Assembly: GCA_903889445.1 (NCBI GenBank)
Contig: CAISXF010000044.1
Span: 23,868-87,867, forward strand
From: an uncultured Pseudomonadota bacterium
GTDB taxonomy: Bacteria; Pseudomonadota; Gammaproteobacteria; Methylococcales; Methylomonadaceae
Direction: 5' to 3'
DNA: 64,000 nucleotides
Shown here: positions 8,881 through 17,262 of the stretch, piece after piece
Layout of the letters: the number at the start of each line of letters is the position of its first letter
How positions within the stretch are numbered: the stretch's first letter is position 1
Translations under genes and position numbers: made by a program
Notes under the pieces: generated by a model
Database searches by the model: none
The model's input: the letters and a program-made list of their open reading frames with translations, nothing else
What the model was told of the DNA's origin: nothing

Positions 8881-9549
8881 ATGACCTACAACCCAGACAT
8901 CCATCATCGCCGTTCGATTCGCCTGAAAGGATACGATTATTCGCAGGCAGGATTATATTTTGTGACGATTTGCACGCATTACAGTTTGCCGTTATTTGGC
9001 GAAATTATTAAAGGTGAAATGATTTTGAATGCGGCGGGAATGATGATTCAAAATCAGTGGCGTGAAATAAATCAGCGTTTTTTGTCAGTTGTTTTGCATG
9101 AAAGTATCGTGATGCCGAATCATTTTCACGCGATTATTGAATTGGTAGGGGCAAACCCTTGTGGTTGCCCTGCTTCTGATAACGAAACAAACGAAATGAG
9201 TGAAATTTTTGCTGATAAAACGGCAGAATTCGTTGATAAAAGGGCAGAATTTATTGATAAAAGGGCAGGGACAAGCCCCGCCCCTACGATTGGTGATATT
9301 GTTGGTGCGTTTAAATCATTAACAACAAATGAATACATCAAAAACGTAAGACAAAACAATTGGCAATCTTTTGAGAAAAGAATTTGGCTCCGTAATTACC
9401 ACGAACACATTATTCGGGATGAGAATTCGTATGTAAAAATTTCAAATTATGTTCAAACAAATCCGCAAAAATGGCAGGAAGATTGTTTTTTTGAGGACGT
9501 GAAAGTGGCGGCGATGTTGGAGTTTAGGAAGTTAGCGTTGTGCGTTTAA
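8881..9549 (+). CDS. REP-associated tyrosine transposase (RAYT, TnpA_REP / Y1 family)
   Basis: The protein has 222 residues. It opens with the family signature HHRRSIRLKGYDYSQAGLYF. The HUH metal-binding motif is at residues 81-83 (MPNHFH) and the likely nucleophilic tyrosine near residue 190 lies in NYVQTNP, after the conserved RNYHEHIIRDE. Such enzymes nick and rejoin single-stranded REP palindromes and are thought to spread REPIN repeats. The stretch from about residue 89 to 135 is a variable linker that itself contains a REPIN-like element and 21-bp tandem repeats in frame. A REPIN lies just upstream as well. The gene overlaps the downstream nucleotidyltransferase start by 10 bases. Confidence 0.85.
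   Translation: MTYNPDIHHRRSIRLKGYDYSQAGLYFVTICTHYSLPLFGEIIKGEMILNAAGMMIQNQWREINQRFLSVVLHESIVMPNHFHAIIELVGANPCGCPASDNETNEMSEIFADKTAEFVDKRAEFIDKRAGTSPAPTIGDIVGAFKSLTTNEYIKNVRQNNWQSFEKRIWLRNYHEHIIRDENSYVKISNYVQTNPQKWQEDCFFEDVKVAAMLEFRKLALCV
9145..9287. repeat. REPIN-like element 2, inside the transposase coding sequence
   Basis: The element is bounded by GTAGGGGC at 9145 and its exact inverse GCCCCTAC ending at 9287. The left REP (GGGGCAAACC and GGTTGCCC) and the right REP (GGGCAGGGA and GCCCCGCCCC) each form hairpins. Between them, from 9214 to 9270, are two full and one partial copy of a 21-bp repeat beginning GATAAAA. The reading frame stays open, so the whole element is translated as the linker of the transposase. 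Confidence 0.7.
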
Positions 9550-9845
9550 CACCATTTCAACAACAAACGATTCACCAAAATGCGTGCCGTTATTTTGGTG
9601 AATTGACGCAGGTTTGGTTATTTGGTTCGCGGGTTGACGATGATAAACGAGGCGGTGATATTGACCTTTATATTGAACCTGAAAATCAAGAAATCGCGGC
9701 ATTAGCGTTGGCAAAATTGCACTTTTTACGCGCGTTGCATTCGGCGTTGGGTGAACAAAAAATCGACGTGGTTTTACGTCCAAAAACTGCAAAAGCGTTA
9801 CCCATTTATGAAATCGCCAAAGAAACAGGAATCGAACTGAAATGA
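9540..9845 (+). CDS. MNT-type nucleotidyltransferase, probable antitoxin
   Basis: The protein has 101 residues from a GTG start with an AGGAAG site upstream. It is a minimal polymerase-beta-like nucleotidyltransferase: GS at residues 29-30, RGGDIDL giving metal ligands Asp40 and Asp42, and a third acidic strand KIDVVL with Asp76. Its stop overlaps the ATG of a HEPN-like gene (ATGA). In MntA/HepT systems the nucleotidyltransferase neutralises the HEPN ribonuclease by AMPylating it. That function is inferred from motif and pairing. It overlaps the RAYT gene upstream by 10 bases. Confidence 0.78.
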   Translation: MRLTPFQQQTIHQNACRYFGELTQVWLFGSRVDDDKRGGDIDLYIEPENQEIAALALAKLHFLRALHSALGEQKIDVVLRPKTAKALPIYEIAKETGIELK

Positions 9846-10300
9846 ATCAACCGATAATTGAAATTTTAAAAATCTGTGACCGTCACGCCGACCGATTAAA
9901 TTGGGCGATGACGGAATTACAACCGCATTTTCCATTATCAGCCACGAGTTTGGGGGATTTAACGGATTTAGAAATCGCGGTTTTAGACCAATTTTCAACG
10001 CGCTTTGGCAAATTACAAGACGCGATGGGCGCAAAATTATTTCCTGTGATTTTGGAATTAACGAAAGAACAAGGCGAACTCAAAGCCTTTATCGACAAAT
10101 TAAATCGGCTTGAAAAAATTGGCGCGATTGAATCGGCGGACGATTGGTTACTTTTGCGCGAAGTTCGGAATGCGTTTTCACACGATTACCCCGACGATTT
10201 GGAATTGCAGGCGAGCGTTTTAAATCAGGCGTATCAATTAGCGCGTGATTTGCTGACGGTTTTTGAAGGTGTAAAAACCTTTGCGGCGACTTATTTGTAA
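9842..10300 (+). CDS. HEPN-like protein, probable HepT-type toxin
   Basis: The protein has 152 residues and is largely helical. It carries an RX4H motif, RNAFSH at residues 109-114 in the context LREVRNAFSHDYPDD, which is the catalytic signature of HEPN ribonucleases. It directly follows and overlaps a minimal nucleotidyltransferase gene, the usual MNT-HEPN arrangement. It would act as an RNase toxin held inactive by its partner. The next gene, the PLD-SNF2 helicase, starts two bases after its stop, so the pair could instead be a regulatory part of that system. The family call rests on the short motif and the neighbour. Confidence 0.7.
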   Translation: MNQPIIEILKICDRHADRLNWAMTELQPHFPLSATSLGDLTDLEIAVLDQFSTRFGKLQDAMGAKLFPVILELTKEQGELKAFIDKLNRLEKIGAIESADDWLLLREVRNAFSHDYPDDLELQASVLNQAYQLARDLLTVFEGVKTFAATYL

Positions 10301-10302
10301 TT

Positions 10303-13300
10303 ATGCCCACAATTTACGATAACATCGAAAACGTCCTCGGTGACGAACTCAAAAATGCTTTTGAAACGGCGTATAAAGCCGATTTGTGCGTGGGTTATTT
10401 TAATTTGCGCGGTTGGACGACGTTTGCAAAAGATGTAGATAATTTTGCAGGCGGTGACGACGCGCAATGTCGCTTGATTATTGGCATGCAGCCAACGCCG
10501 CAACAGCTTATCAAACACCGTTACGCCAAAAATCCCCCGTCGTTAATGGATAATCAAACCGCGCACGGTTTGAAACGTGAATTGGCGGAAGATTTTCGCA
10601 CGCAATTAACGGTTGGTTTTCCCAAAAATACGGACGAAACGACGTTAAAACAACTCGCTGAACAATTACGCGCAAACAAATTAAAAATCCGATTATTCGT
10701 GGCGCATCCGTTGCACGCGAAATTATATTTGATTCATCGACACGACAAATTTAGTCCGATTTTGAGTTATTTAGGTTCAAGTAATTTGACGTTTTCAGGC
10801 TTGAGCGCACAAGGTGAATTAAACGTTGATATTCCCGATAAAGATGCGGCGACTAAATTGGTTGATTGGTTTGAAGCGCGTTGGAATGCGCGGTTTTGTT
10901 TGGACATTAGCCAAGAGCTAATCGACATCATCGACGAAAGTTGGGCGATGCCAAAATTGCCGTATTACATTTATTTGAAAATGGTCTATCACTTATCAAG
11001 CGAAGTCCGCGAAGGTTTTAGTGAGTTCAAAATCCCCTATATTTTTCAAAAAGAATTGCTCGCATTTCAAGCCGAAGCCGTGAAAATCGCCGCGCATTAT
11101 GTGACCAAACGAAAAGGCGTGTTAATCGGCGACGTGGTGGGATTAGGCAAAACGATGACGGCGACGGCGTTAATCAAATTATTCGATGAAGATTTTGGGT
11201 TTGAAACGCTGATTTTATGCCCGAAAAACTTAACGCAAATGTGGGAAGATTACGCGCATCGTTACGGGATTAGCCGCGTGAAAGTGTTATCGCAAAGTCG
11301 CGCCATCAAAGAATTGCCGAATTTGCGTCGTTACCGTTTAGTCGTAATTGACGAAAGCCACAATCTTCGCAACCGCGACGGCAAAATTTACAAAGCGATT
11401 GCCGATTACATTCACCGCAACCACAGCAAAGTCGTGTTACTTTCGGCAACGCCTTATAACAAATCTTACGCAGATTTGTCGGGACAATTGGCGTTGTTTA
11501 TCGATGACGAAGAGGATTTAGGCGTTTCGCCCGAAACCTATATTCGTGAAATGGGCGGACACGATGAATTTAAATCGCGGTTTCAAACCTCGCCGCGTGC
11601 ATTATCGGCGTTTAATAAAAGCCCACACGCGGATGATTGGCGCGAATTGATGCGGCTATTTTTGGTACGTCGAACGCGCGGCTTTATCAAAAAACATTAT
11701 TCGATTTTTGATGACGAAAAACAGCGTTATTACCTCGAATTCTCGAATGGCACGCGCAATTACTTTCCTAATCGCATCGCAAAAAAAGTCGAATATCCGT
11801 TCAATGAACACGATAAAAATGACCCTTACGCGCAACTGTATTCGGAAACGATTGTTGAAATTATCGACCAACTAAATTTGCCGCGTTACGGTTTATTGGA
11901 TGATTTGAACGCGAATTTGAAAACGCCCGCAACCGTTGCCGAACAAGGCGTGATTGAAAATTTAACACGCGCAGGAAAACGTTTGAAAGGCTTTGCGCGA
12001 ACCAATTTATTCAAGCGTTTGGAAAGTGGTGGCGAAGCGTTTTTATTGTCGATTTATCGTCATATTATGCGAAACGCTTTGTTTAGTTACGCACTGAAAA
12101 ATGAATTTGAAATCCCAATTGGACAACAAGAAAGTGCGTTGCTCGACAGTTTTATTACCGACGAAACGGATTTAGAAAGCGGTGATTTTGAGATTACCTT
12201 TCATTCTGACCTCGAAAAATACGAATCGGATGCCGCGATAATTTATGAACAAATCAAAACGACGCAATTTAAAAAGTTTGATTGGTTGCGAAGCGATTTA
12301 TTTAACGAAAATTTGGCTTTAAAACTCACTGCCGACAGCGAAGCGTTGAATTACATTTTGCAAAAAGTGCCGCAATGGCTGCCTGAAAATGACCGTAAAT
12401 TACAAGCGTTGCGCGAGTTAATCGCCGTCACACATTCGGACGAAAAGATTTTGATTTTTACTCAATTCGCTGACACCGCAGATTATTTGGAACGTTATTT
12501 TAAAAAATTAGGTGTGCGTGAATTGGCGGGCGTGACGGGTAAAAACAAAAATCCGACTGAAATTGCGTGCCGTTTTAGCCCAAAAAGTAATCAACACAAA
12601 ATCAAACCCGAAGACGAATTGCGAATTTTAATCACGACCGACGTGTTGAGCGAAGGGCAGAATTTGCAAGACGCGCATATTGTGGTGAATTACGATTTGC
12701 CGTGGGCGATTATTCGGCTGATTCAACGTGCGGGGCGGGTTGACCGCATCGGGCAAAAAGCAGAAACGATTTTGTGTTATTCGTTTCTGCCCGAAGAAGG
12801 CGTTGAAAAAATTATCAAACTTCGCACGCGCCTCATGCAACGCATTGAGCAAAATGCCGATGTCGTGGGTTCTGACGAACAATTTTTTGATGGCGACCCC
12901 GTGAGCCTTCACGATTTTTACAGCGAAAAAAATAACATTTTCGACGAATACGAAGACGAAGAAATCGATTTGCCGTCATTCGCTCAACAAATTTGGAATG
13001 ACGCGATTGCCGCGAATCCAAAGTTAAAAACGATTATTCCGAATTTGCCGAACGTGGTTTATAGCGCGAAATCGGCGACTGAAAAACAGAAAACGGGCGT
13101 GATTGTCTATGCGAAAACCGCGAATGATAACGACCTTTTAACGTGGTTGAACGATAACGGCGACATTATTACGCAATCACAATTTGCAATTTTAAATGCG
13201 GCGGCATGTTCAATCGATACGCCGCGTGCGCCCCGTTCCGAAAATCATCATGAATTGATTTCGCAAAATATGACACGCATTCACCAAATGGATTCGCACG

Positions 13301-13620
13301 TTGGCGGGCAATTGGGCAAAAAAAATAGCACTCGTTATCAAATCTATCATCGTTTAAAAACCTATTGTGAATTTTATGCGGGCGACATTTTTCTCGATGA
13401 AAATGTGAAAAAAGCGATTGATGATATTTATAAACATCCTTTGCATGAAATGGCGCGTGAAAGTTTGTCGCGGCAACTGAAAACGGGAACAAATGACGTG
13501 AATTTGGTGGATTTAGTTTTGCATTTGCGCGAGGAAAGTAAATTGTCGCGTTTTGCTTATAAAAATAATGACGAAACGTTTGAACCAAGCGTAATTTGTT
13601 CGCTGGGAGTTGTGAAATGA
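10303..13620 (+). CDS. PLD-domain SNF2-family helicase (defence-type DNA translocase/nuclease)
   Basis: The protein has 1105 residues. The N-terminal 200 form a phospholipase D-type nuclease domain with HAK at residues 138-140, then GSSNLTFSG and a following acidic residue. A superfamily 2 helicase of SNF2/HepA type follows: GDVVGLGKT (Walker A) near 276-284, DESH near 350, LLSATPYN, and motif VI QRAGRVDRIGQ near 808. PLD domains fused to SNF2 motors occur in antiviral and restriction systems, so it probably tracks along and cuts unmodified DNA, with the methylase at 5477 protecting self. That partnership is inferred. Its stop overlaps the start of the next cytochrome gene, tying this block to the cytochrome operon. 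Confidence 0.82.
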   Translation: MPTIYDNIENVLGDELKNAFETAYKADLCVGYFNLRGWTTFAKDVDNFAGGDDAQCRLIIGMQPTPQQLIKHRYAKNPPSLMDNQTAHGLKRELAEDFRTQLTVGFPKNTDETTLKQLAEQLRANKLKIRLFVAHPLHAKLYLIHRHDKFSPILSYLGSSNLTFSGLSAQGELNVDIPDKDAATKLVDWFEARWNARFCLDISQELIDIIDESWAMPKLPYYIYLKMVYHLSSEVREGFSEFKIPYIFQKELLAFQAEAVKIAAHYVTKRKGVLIGDVVGLGKTMTATALIKLFDEDFGFETLILCPKNLTQMWEDYAHRYGISRVKVLSQSRAIKELPNLRRYRLVVIDESHNLRNRDGKIYKAIADYIHRNHSKVVLLSATPYNKSYADLSGQLALFIDDEEDLGVSPETYIREMGGHDEFKSRFQTSPRALSAFNKSPHADDWRELMRLFLVRRTRGFIKKHYSIFDDEKQRYYLEFSNGTRNYFPNRIAKKVEYPFNEHDKNDPYAQLYSETIVEIIDQLNLPRYGLLDDLNANLKTPATVAEQGVIENLTRAGKRLKGFARTNLFKRLESGGEAFLLSIYRHIMRNALFSYALKNEFEIPIGQQESALLDSFITDETDLESGDFEITFHSDLEKYESDAAIIYEQIKTTQFKKFDWLRSDLFNENLALKLTADSEALNYILQKVPQWLPENDRKLQALRELIAVTHSDEKILIFTQFADTADYLERYFKKLGVRELAGVTGKNKNPTEIACRFSPKSNQHKIKPEDELRILITTDVLSEGQNLQDAHIVVNYDLPWAIIRLIQRAGRVDRIGQKAETILCYSFLPEEGVEKIIKLRTRLMQRIEQNADVVGSDEQFFDGDPVSLHDFYSEKNNIFDEYEDEEIDLPSFAQQIWNDAIAANPKLKTIIPNLPNVVYSAKSATEKQKTGVIVYAKTANDNDLLTWLNDNGDIITQSQFAILNAAACSIDTPRAPRSENHHELISQNMTRIHQMDSHVGGQLGKKNSTRYQIYHRLKTYCEFYAGDIFLDENVKKAIDDIYKHPLHEMARESLSRQLKTGTNDVNLVDLVLHLREESKLSRFAYKNNDETFEPSVICSLGVVK

Positions 13621-14399
13621 AGAAACTTTTTTTATTTTTAATGATGTGGCAACCTGTATTTGCAGAGGAAATATCCTTGCATCAACAACAAATTGAAAAC
13701 GCTGCGCCGAATCAAACGGCAATTGATTTTTCGGCAAAAAAACTGCGCGAACACAAGGATATTGAGATTCACGAAAAACTGATTATTCCGCCGTTTCATA
13801 AACAAACAGGCGAACTTGAAACCGCGCCACAAAGTTTTTGCCGAACCTGCCACACGCCGTTGCCGCATGAAAAAGCGTTGCGAACGCGCACATTTAATAA
13901 TATGCACGTTCGTTTTATTGCCTGTGAAACGTGCCATGTTGCAAATGAAAAACTAACTTATCGTTGGTTTGATTTTGAAAATCAAAAACAGCTTTCAGGC
14001 GAAAATTTGTTCCGAATTGGTAAAAATATCGATAACGAAAACCCACGTCCGACCAATCCGAAAATTGCGCCATTTTTGAATGATTCACGGATTTTTTTGT
14101 TGAAAAGTGACGAGTTTGCCGAACAAATCGCTGCGACGTGGAAAACGGCGAATGAATCCGAAAAAGCGATTTTACACGCGAAAATTCACGCGCCTTTGAA
14201 TTGGCAAAAAGGTGAAAAAACGCATCAAGGCACGCCTTGCGAAGAATGTCACAACGATAAAAAATCAAAACTCGATTTACCAAAATTGGGTGCGAATTCG
14301 GAACAGGTTCAAGCGATTCAAACGCACATTATTCCGCGCTTTTTACAGCATTATAAAAACGATGACCAACGGATTACTATTCGTGAAATGCTACGTTAA
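13617..14399 (+). CDS. Exported triheme c-type cytochrome
   Basis: The ATG at 13617 overlaps the helicase stop and starts a signal peptide of about 16 residues (MKKLFLFLMMWQPVFA), giving 260 residues. Three CxxCH motifs are present: CRTCH and CETCH in the first half and CEECH near the C-terminus. About 110 residues without haem sites lie between the second and third. It resumes the cytochrome series after the accessory block and overlaps the large 16-haem gene downstream. It is a probable periplasmic electron carrier; nothing identifies a specific partner. Confidence 0.83.
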   Translation: MKKLFLFLMMWQPVFAEEISLHQQQIENAAPNQTAIDFSAKKLREHKDIEIHEKLIIPPFHKQTGELETAPQSFCRTCHTPLPHEKALRTRTFNNMHVRFIACETCHVANEKLTYRWFDFENQKQLSGENLFRIGKNIDNENPRPTNPKIAPFLNDSRIFLLKSDEFAEQIAATWKTANESEKAILHAKIHAPLNWQKGEKTHQGTPCEECHNDKKSKLDLPKLGANSEQVQAIQTHIIPRFLQHYKNDDQRITIREMLR

Positions 14400-17262
14400 G
14401 TTATTTTTGGTGATTTTTTTATGGCTGATTTTTGCCAATTCGCACGCGGTAGAAATTACCGCGCAACGTGTTTTGGCGGCGAATTTACAACAACCTGTGG
14501 GCGTTTCGGTTTCCGCTGAAAAACCGATTTTTGTAGATTCCGCAGGTTTGCATTTTGAAAATGCCATTGTTGAAACTGAAAGCGTGGCGTTAAGTATTTT
14601 CGCTTATAAAAACGAAATTTGGTCGGCGAATCCAATCAAACGCGAACTTTCACGCTTCGATAATTCGGGCAAACTCACCAAGAAAATCGATGTTTCGCAA
14701 ACCGCTGAAAGTAAAAATCCGCACGAACCTGTAGCAATTGCGGTTTATGAAGACGTGATTTATTGGGCAGATCGCGCCAATCATCGAGTTTGCCGTTTTG
14801 ATTTAGTGAAAAATTCGGCGTTACCGTGTTTTGGCAAACGTGGCGAAATGGACGGCGAATTTCAATATCCGTATCAAATGGCATTCGACCGCGACGGCTA
14901 TTTATATGTTGTCGATATTATGAATTCGCGCATTCAACAATTCGATAAAAACGGGCGTTTCTTTTCAACAATCGGCACATTCGGCACGGATAAAAACACG
15001 TTATTTCGTCCAAGCGGCATTGCGATTGACACAAAAACCGATTTGTTATTTGTCAGCGACAGCTATTTTGGCTCAATTAAAGTGTTTAAAAATGGCGAAG
15101 TGTTGGGCGAATTGACTGACCAAAACGGCAAATCGTTGATTTTAAAATCACCGACTTCGTTGGCCTTTCAAAATGGAAAATTGTTAATTGCTGAAACGCT
15201 TGGAAATCAAATTGTTGAATTTTCAATCAATCCAAAATTCTCACAACCTGCGAAAAATAACGCTGCGCCTGTTGAACCGTCACAAAAAAATTGTTTAGCG
15301 TGTCATTTATCTTGGGTGAAAGAAACTGCAAAATCGGATGCAAAAGGCGAGTTGCCCGATGCGTCATTTGCGATGTGTTACAGCTGCCACAATGGCGCGA
15401 TGGTCGATTCACGTTTGCGAATTGGCGCGAATAAACAACACGCGAGCGTTTACGATGATGAAAAATTGAACAAAGAACGTTTTGTTGAAAAACGCGCTGA
15501 TAAATTGCCCAACAATTTCCCGCACGGGGAGCATAACGCCTTGAATTGTGCGACTTGCCACACGCCACACACTAAATCCCCCCCAGCCCCCCTTTCAAAG
15601 GGGGGAGAAATTTTAGCAAACGAAACGCTTTACAAAGAACACGGAAATGCGTGGCTGCGTGTGCCGAATAAAAACGGTGATTTGTGCGAAAAATGCCACG
15701 AATCAAAAGGCAAAAATGCGCGTGAAAAAGAAGCGAAAAATCGCGGTGTAAATCATCCGTTAGCCATTAAATTAGCAATGCCGCCCGAAAAAAATGCGCT
15801 CAGTTTTGCGACAGAATTGAAATTACAACAACACGGTTTGCCGAATTCTCTTTTAAAAAATGGCGGCGTTTTAGGTAATCAAAACGAAATGCTGTGCCAA
15901 ACCTGCCACCAAATTCATGGCGGTTTTGATAACAGCGCGTTGACGGTTTTGGAAAATGAAAAAGCCTCGCTTTGTTTAGAATGTCACGAGCGGCAAAATT
16001 CTGAAAACGAAAAAGACGCTCATAAAAAAGGCGTGCATCCTGTCAATATCAAACCTGACCCCAAAAAACACCCAAAACCGATGCAAAAAGACGGTAAAAA
16101 TGTTGAGTTTGTCAGTTGTGAAACGTGTCACGTTGTTCATGATGGGAAATTAGGTTCGGCGTTGCTTGAGAAAAAATATCCCACTTCGGATGCACTTTGT
16201 GAAACCTGCCACGATAAACAAGCCGCGAAAAATAAAGACGACGCGCGTCACAAAGGCATTCATCCAACCAATATAAAACCTGATGAACCAATGAAACAAA
16301 ACGACAAAGACGTGAAATTTGTAACGTGTCAAAGTTGCCACAATGTTCATTCGGGAAATTCAGAAACGGCGTTGCTCGACAAAGGTATTAAAGATGCGGA
16401 ATCGTTGTGCAAAACCTGTCATCAACGCCAACACGCCAGAGATAAAGATGAGGCTCACGCGAAAGGCGTTCATCCTGTGAACGTAAAAATGGACGAGGAA
16501 GTTGAAATTGTCGCGGGTAAAAAAACGCGCGAAATCGGTTGTTTAACCTGTCACGCGGTGCATGACGGCAAACCCGATACGCCTGCGCTGGTTGAAAATC
16601 ATCAAAACGGCGAATTGTGTTCACATTGTCATCAAGGCAAACAGGCGATTGTGGGAAGTGACCACGATTTGCGAATCACGGCGCAAAATAAACCAAATCA
16701 ATTTAACGAAAAAGCCGCGCAAAGCGGCGTGTGTGGCGCGTGTCACAGTTTGCATAAAGCCGATAAAAATCCGCCGCATTTGTTTTCGACAAAATCAGTC
16801 GTTGAAGATTTTACCGACAAAGAATTGCAACACAGCGAATTGCGCGAGGATAAACTTTGCATTTTGTGTCATCAAAAAAATGGCATTGCCGAAAAGAAAA
16901 TCGTGAAGTTTTTTAATCATCCGCACGAAGATATGACGTTGCGTTCGGATAAAAAAATCATGCCGCTTTTGAATTCAAAAGAAAAAATCGACGACTTCGG
17001 ACAAATCGCGTGTAAAACCTGTCACGAGCCACATTTTTGGAGCGCGAAAATTAGTCAAAATGCGCTGCAATCGAAACCAAAATCGATTTTATCGCTGGGG
17101 CAAACGGAGAATGTCGAAGGTTCGCCGCTGAATAGTTTTCTGCGAACGGAAGGCGTGAAAGGCACGTTTTGCGTGGATTGTCATGGCATGAATGCCTTGC
17201 CAAAATTCAAATTTTTTCACGATAAAGAAAAAGTCCGTGAAATTGTGGATTATGTGCAATGA
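14383..17262 (+). CDS. Exported 16-haem cytochrome with N-terminal NHL-like beta-propeller
   Basis: I choose the GTG at 14383 (959 residues), which directly begins a signal peptide ending FANSHA; an ATG at 14362 is an alternative. About residues 30-290 form NHL-like repeats (for example YPYQMAFDRDGYLYVVDIMNSRIQQFD), a beta-propeller. From about residue 300 there are 16 CxxCH motifs, with no catalytic domain. The middle part is built from repeated units of 70-75 residues containing G(V/I)HP(V/T)N near 550, 625 and 695, evidence of internal duplication. An in-frame palindromic repeat lies near residues 398-410. Size and haem count suggest a cell-surface or long-range electron conductor. Its stop overlaps the next gene, a Ccm-type thioredoxin. 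Confidence 0.87.
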   Translation: MKCYVKLFLVIFLWLIFANSHAVEITAQRVLAANLQQPVGVSVSAEKPIFVDSAGLHFENAIVETESVALSIFAYKNEIWSANPIKRELSRFDNSGKLTKKIDVSQTAESKNPHEPVAIAVYEDVIYWADRANHRVCRFDLVKNSALPCFGKRGEMDGEFQYPYQMAFDRDGYLYVVDIMNSRIQQFDKNGRFFSTIGTFGTDKNTLFRPSGIAIDTKTDLLFVSDSYFGSIKVFKNGEVLGELTDQNGKSLILKSPTSLAFQNGKLLIAETLGNQIVEFSINPKFSQPAKNNAAPVEPSQKNCLACHLSWVKETAKSDAKGELPDASFAMCYSCHNGAMVDSRLRIGANKQHASVYDDEKLNKERFVEKRADKLPNNFPHGEHNALNCATCHTPHTKSPPAPLSKGGEILANETLYKEHGNAWLRVPNKNGDLCEKCHESKGKNAREKEAKNRGVNHPLAIKLAMPPEKNALSFATELKLQQHGLPNSLLKNGGVLGNQNEMLCQTCHQIHGGFDNSALTVLENEKASLCLECHERQNSENEKDAHKKGVHPVNIKPDPKKHPKPMQKDGKNVEFVSCETCHVVHDGKLGSALLEKKYPTSDALCETCHDKQAAKNKDDARHKGIHPTNIKPDEPMKQNDKDVKFVTCQSCHNVHSGNSETALLDKGIKDAESLCKTCHQRQHARDKDEAHAKGVHPVNVKMDEEVEIVAGKKTREIGCLTCHAVHDGKPDTPALVENHQNGELCSHCHQGKQAIVGSDHDLRITAQNKPNQFNEKAAQSGVCGACHSLHKADKNPPHLFSTKSVVEDFTDKELQHSELREDKLCILCHQKNGIAEKKIVKFFNHPHEDMTLRSDKKIMPLLNSKEKIDDFGQIACKTCHEPHFWSAKISQNALQSKPKSILSLGQTENVEGSPLNSFLRTEGVKGTFCVDCHGMNALPKFKFFHDKEKVREIVDYVQ
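15574..15612 (+). repeat. In-frame GC-rich palindromic element, copy 2
   Basis: The order is a C-run, AG, six C, a TTTCAAA centre and six G, inside the 16-haem cytochrome gene. It is read in frame as KSPPAPLSKGGEI, just after the third haem motif. It has the same orientation relative to its host gene as the copies at 29163 and 51804. Confidence 0.8.

Noticed and set aside
8716..9287. CRISPR array
   Set aside because: The repeats are palindromic and unequal, without evenly spaced unique spacers; no cas gene is present.
5477..13620. Complete DISARM or BREX system
   Set aside because: No drmA, drmB, pglZ, brxC or related gene is visible; only the methylase and PLD-SNF2 protein resemble parts of such systems.
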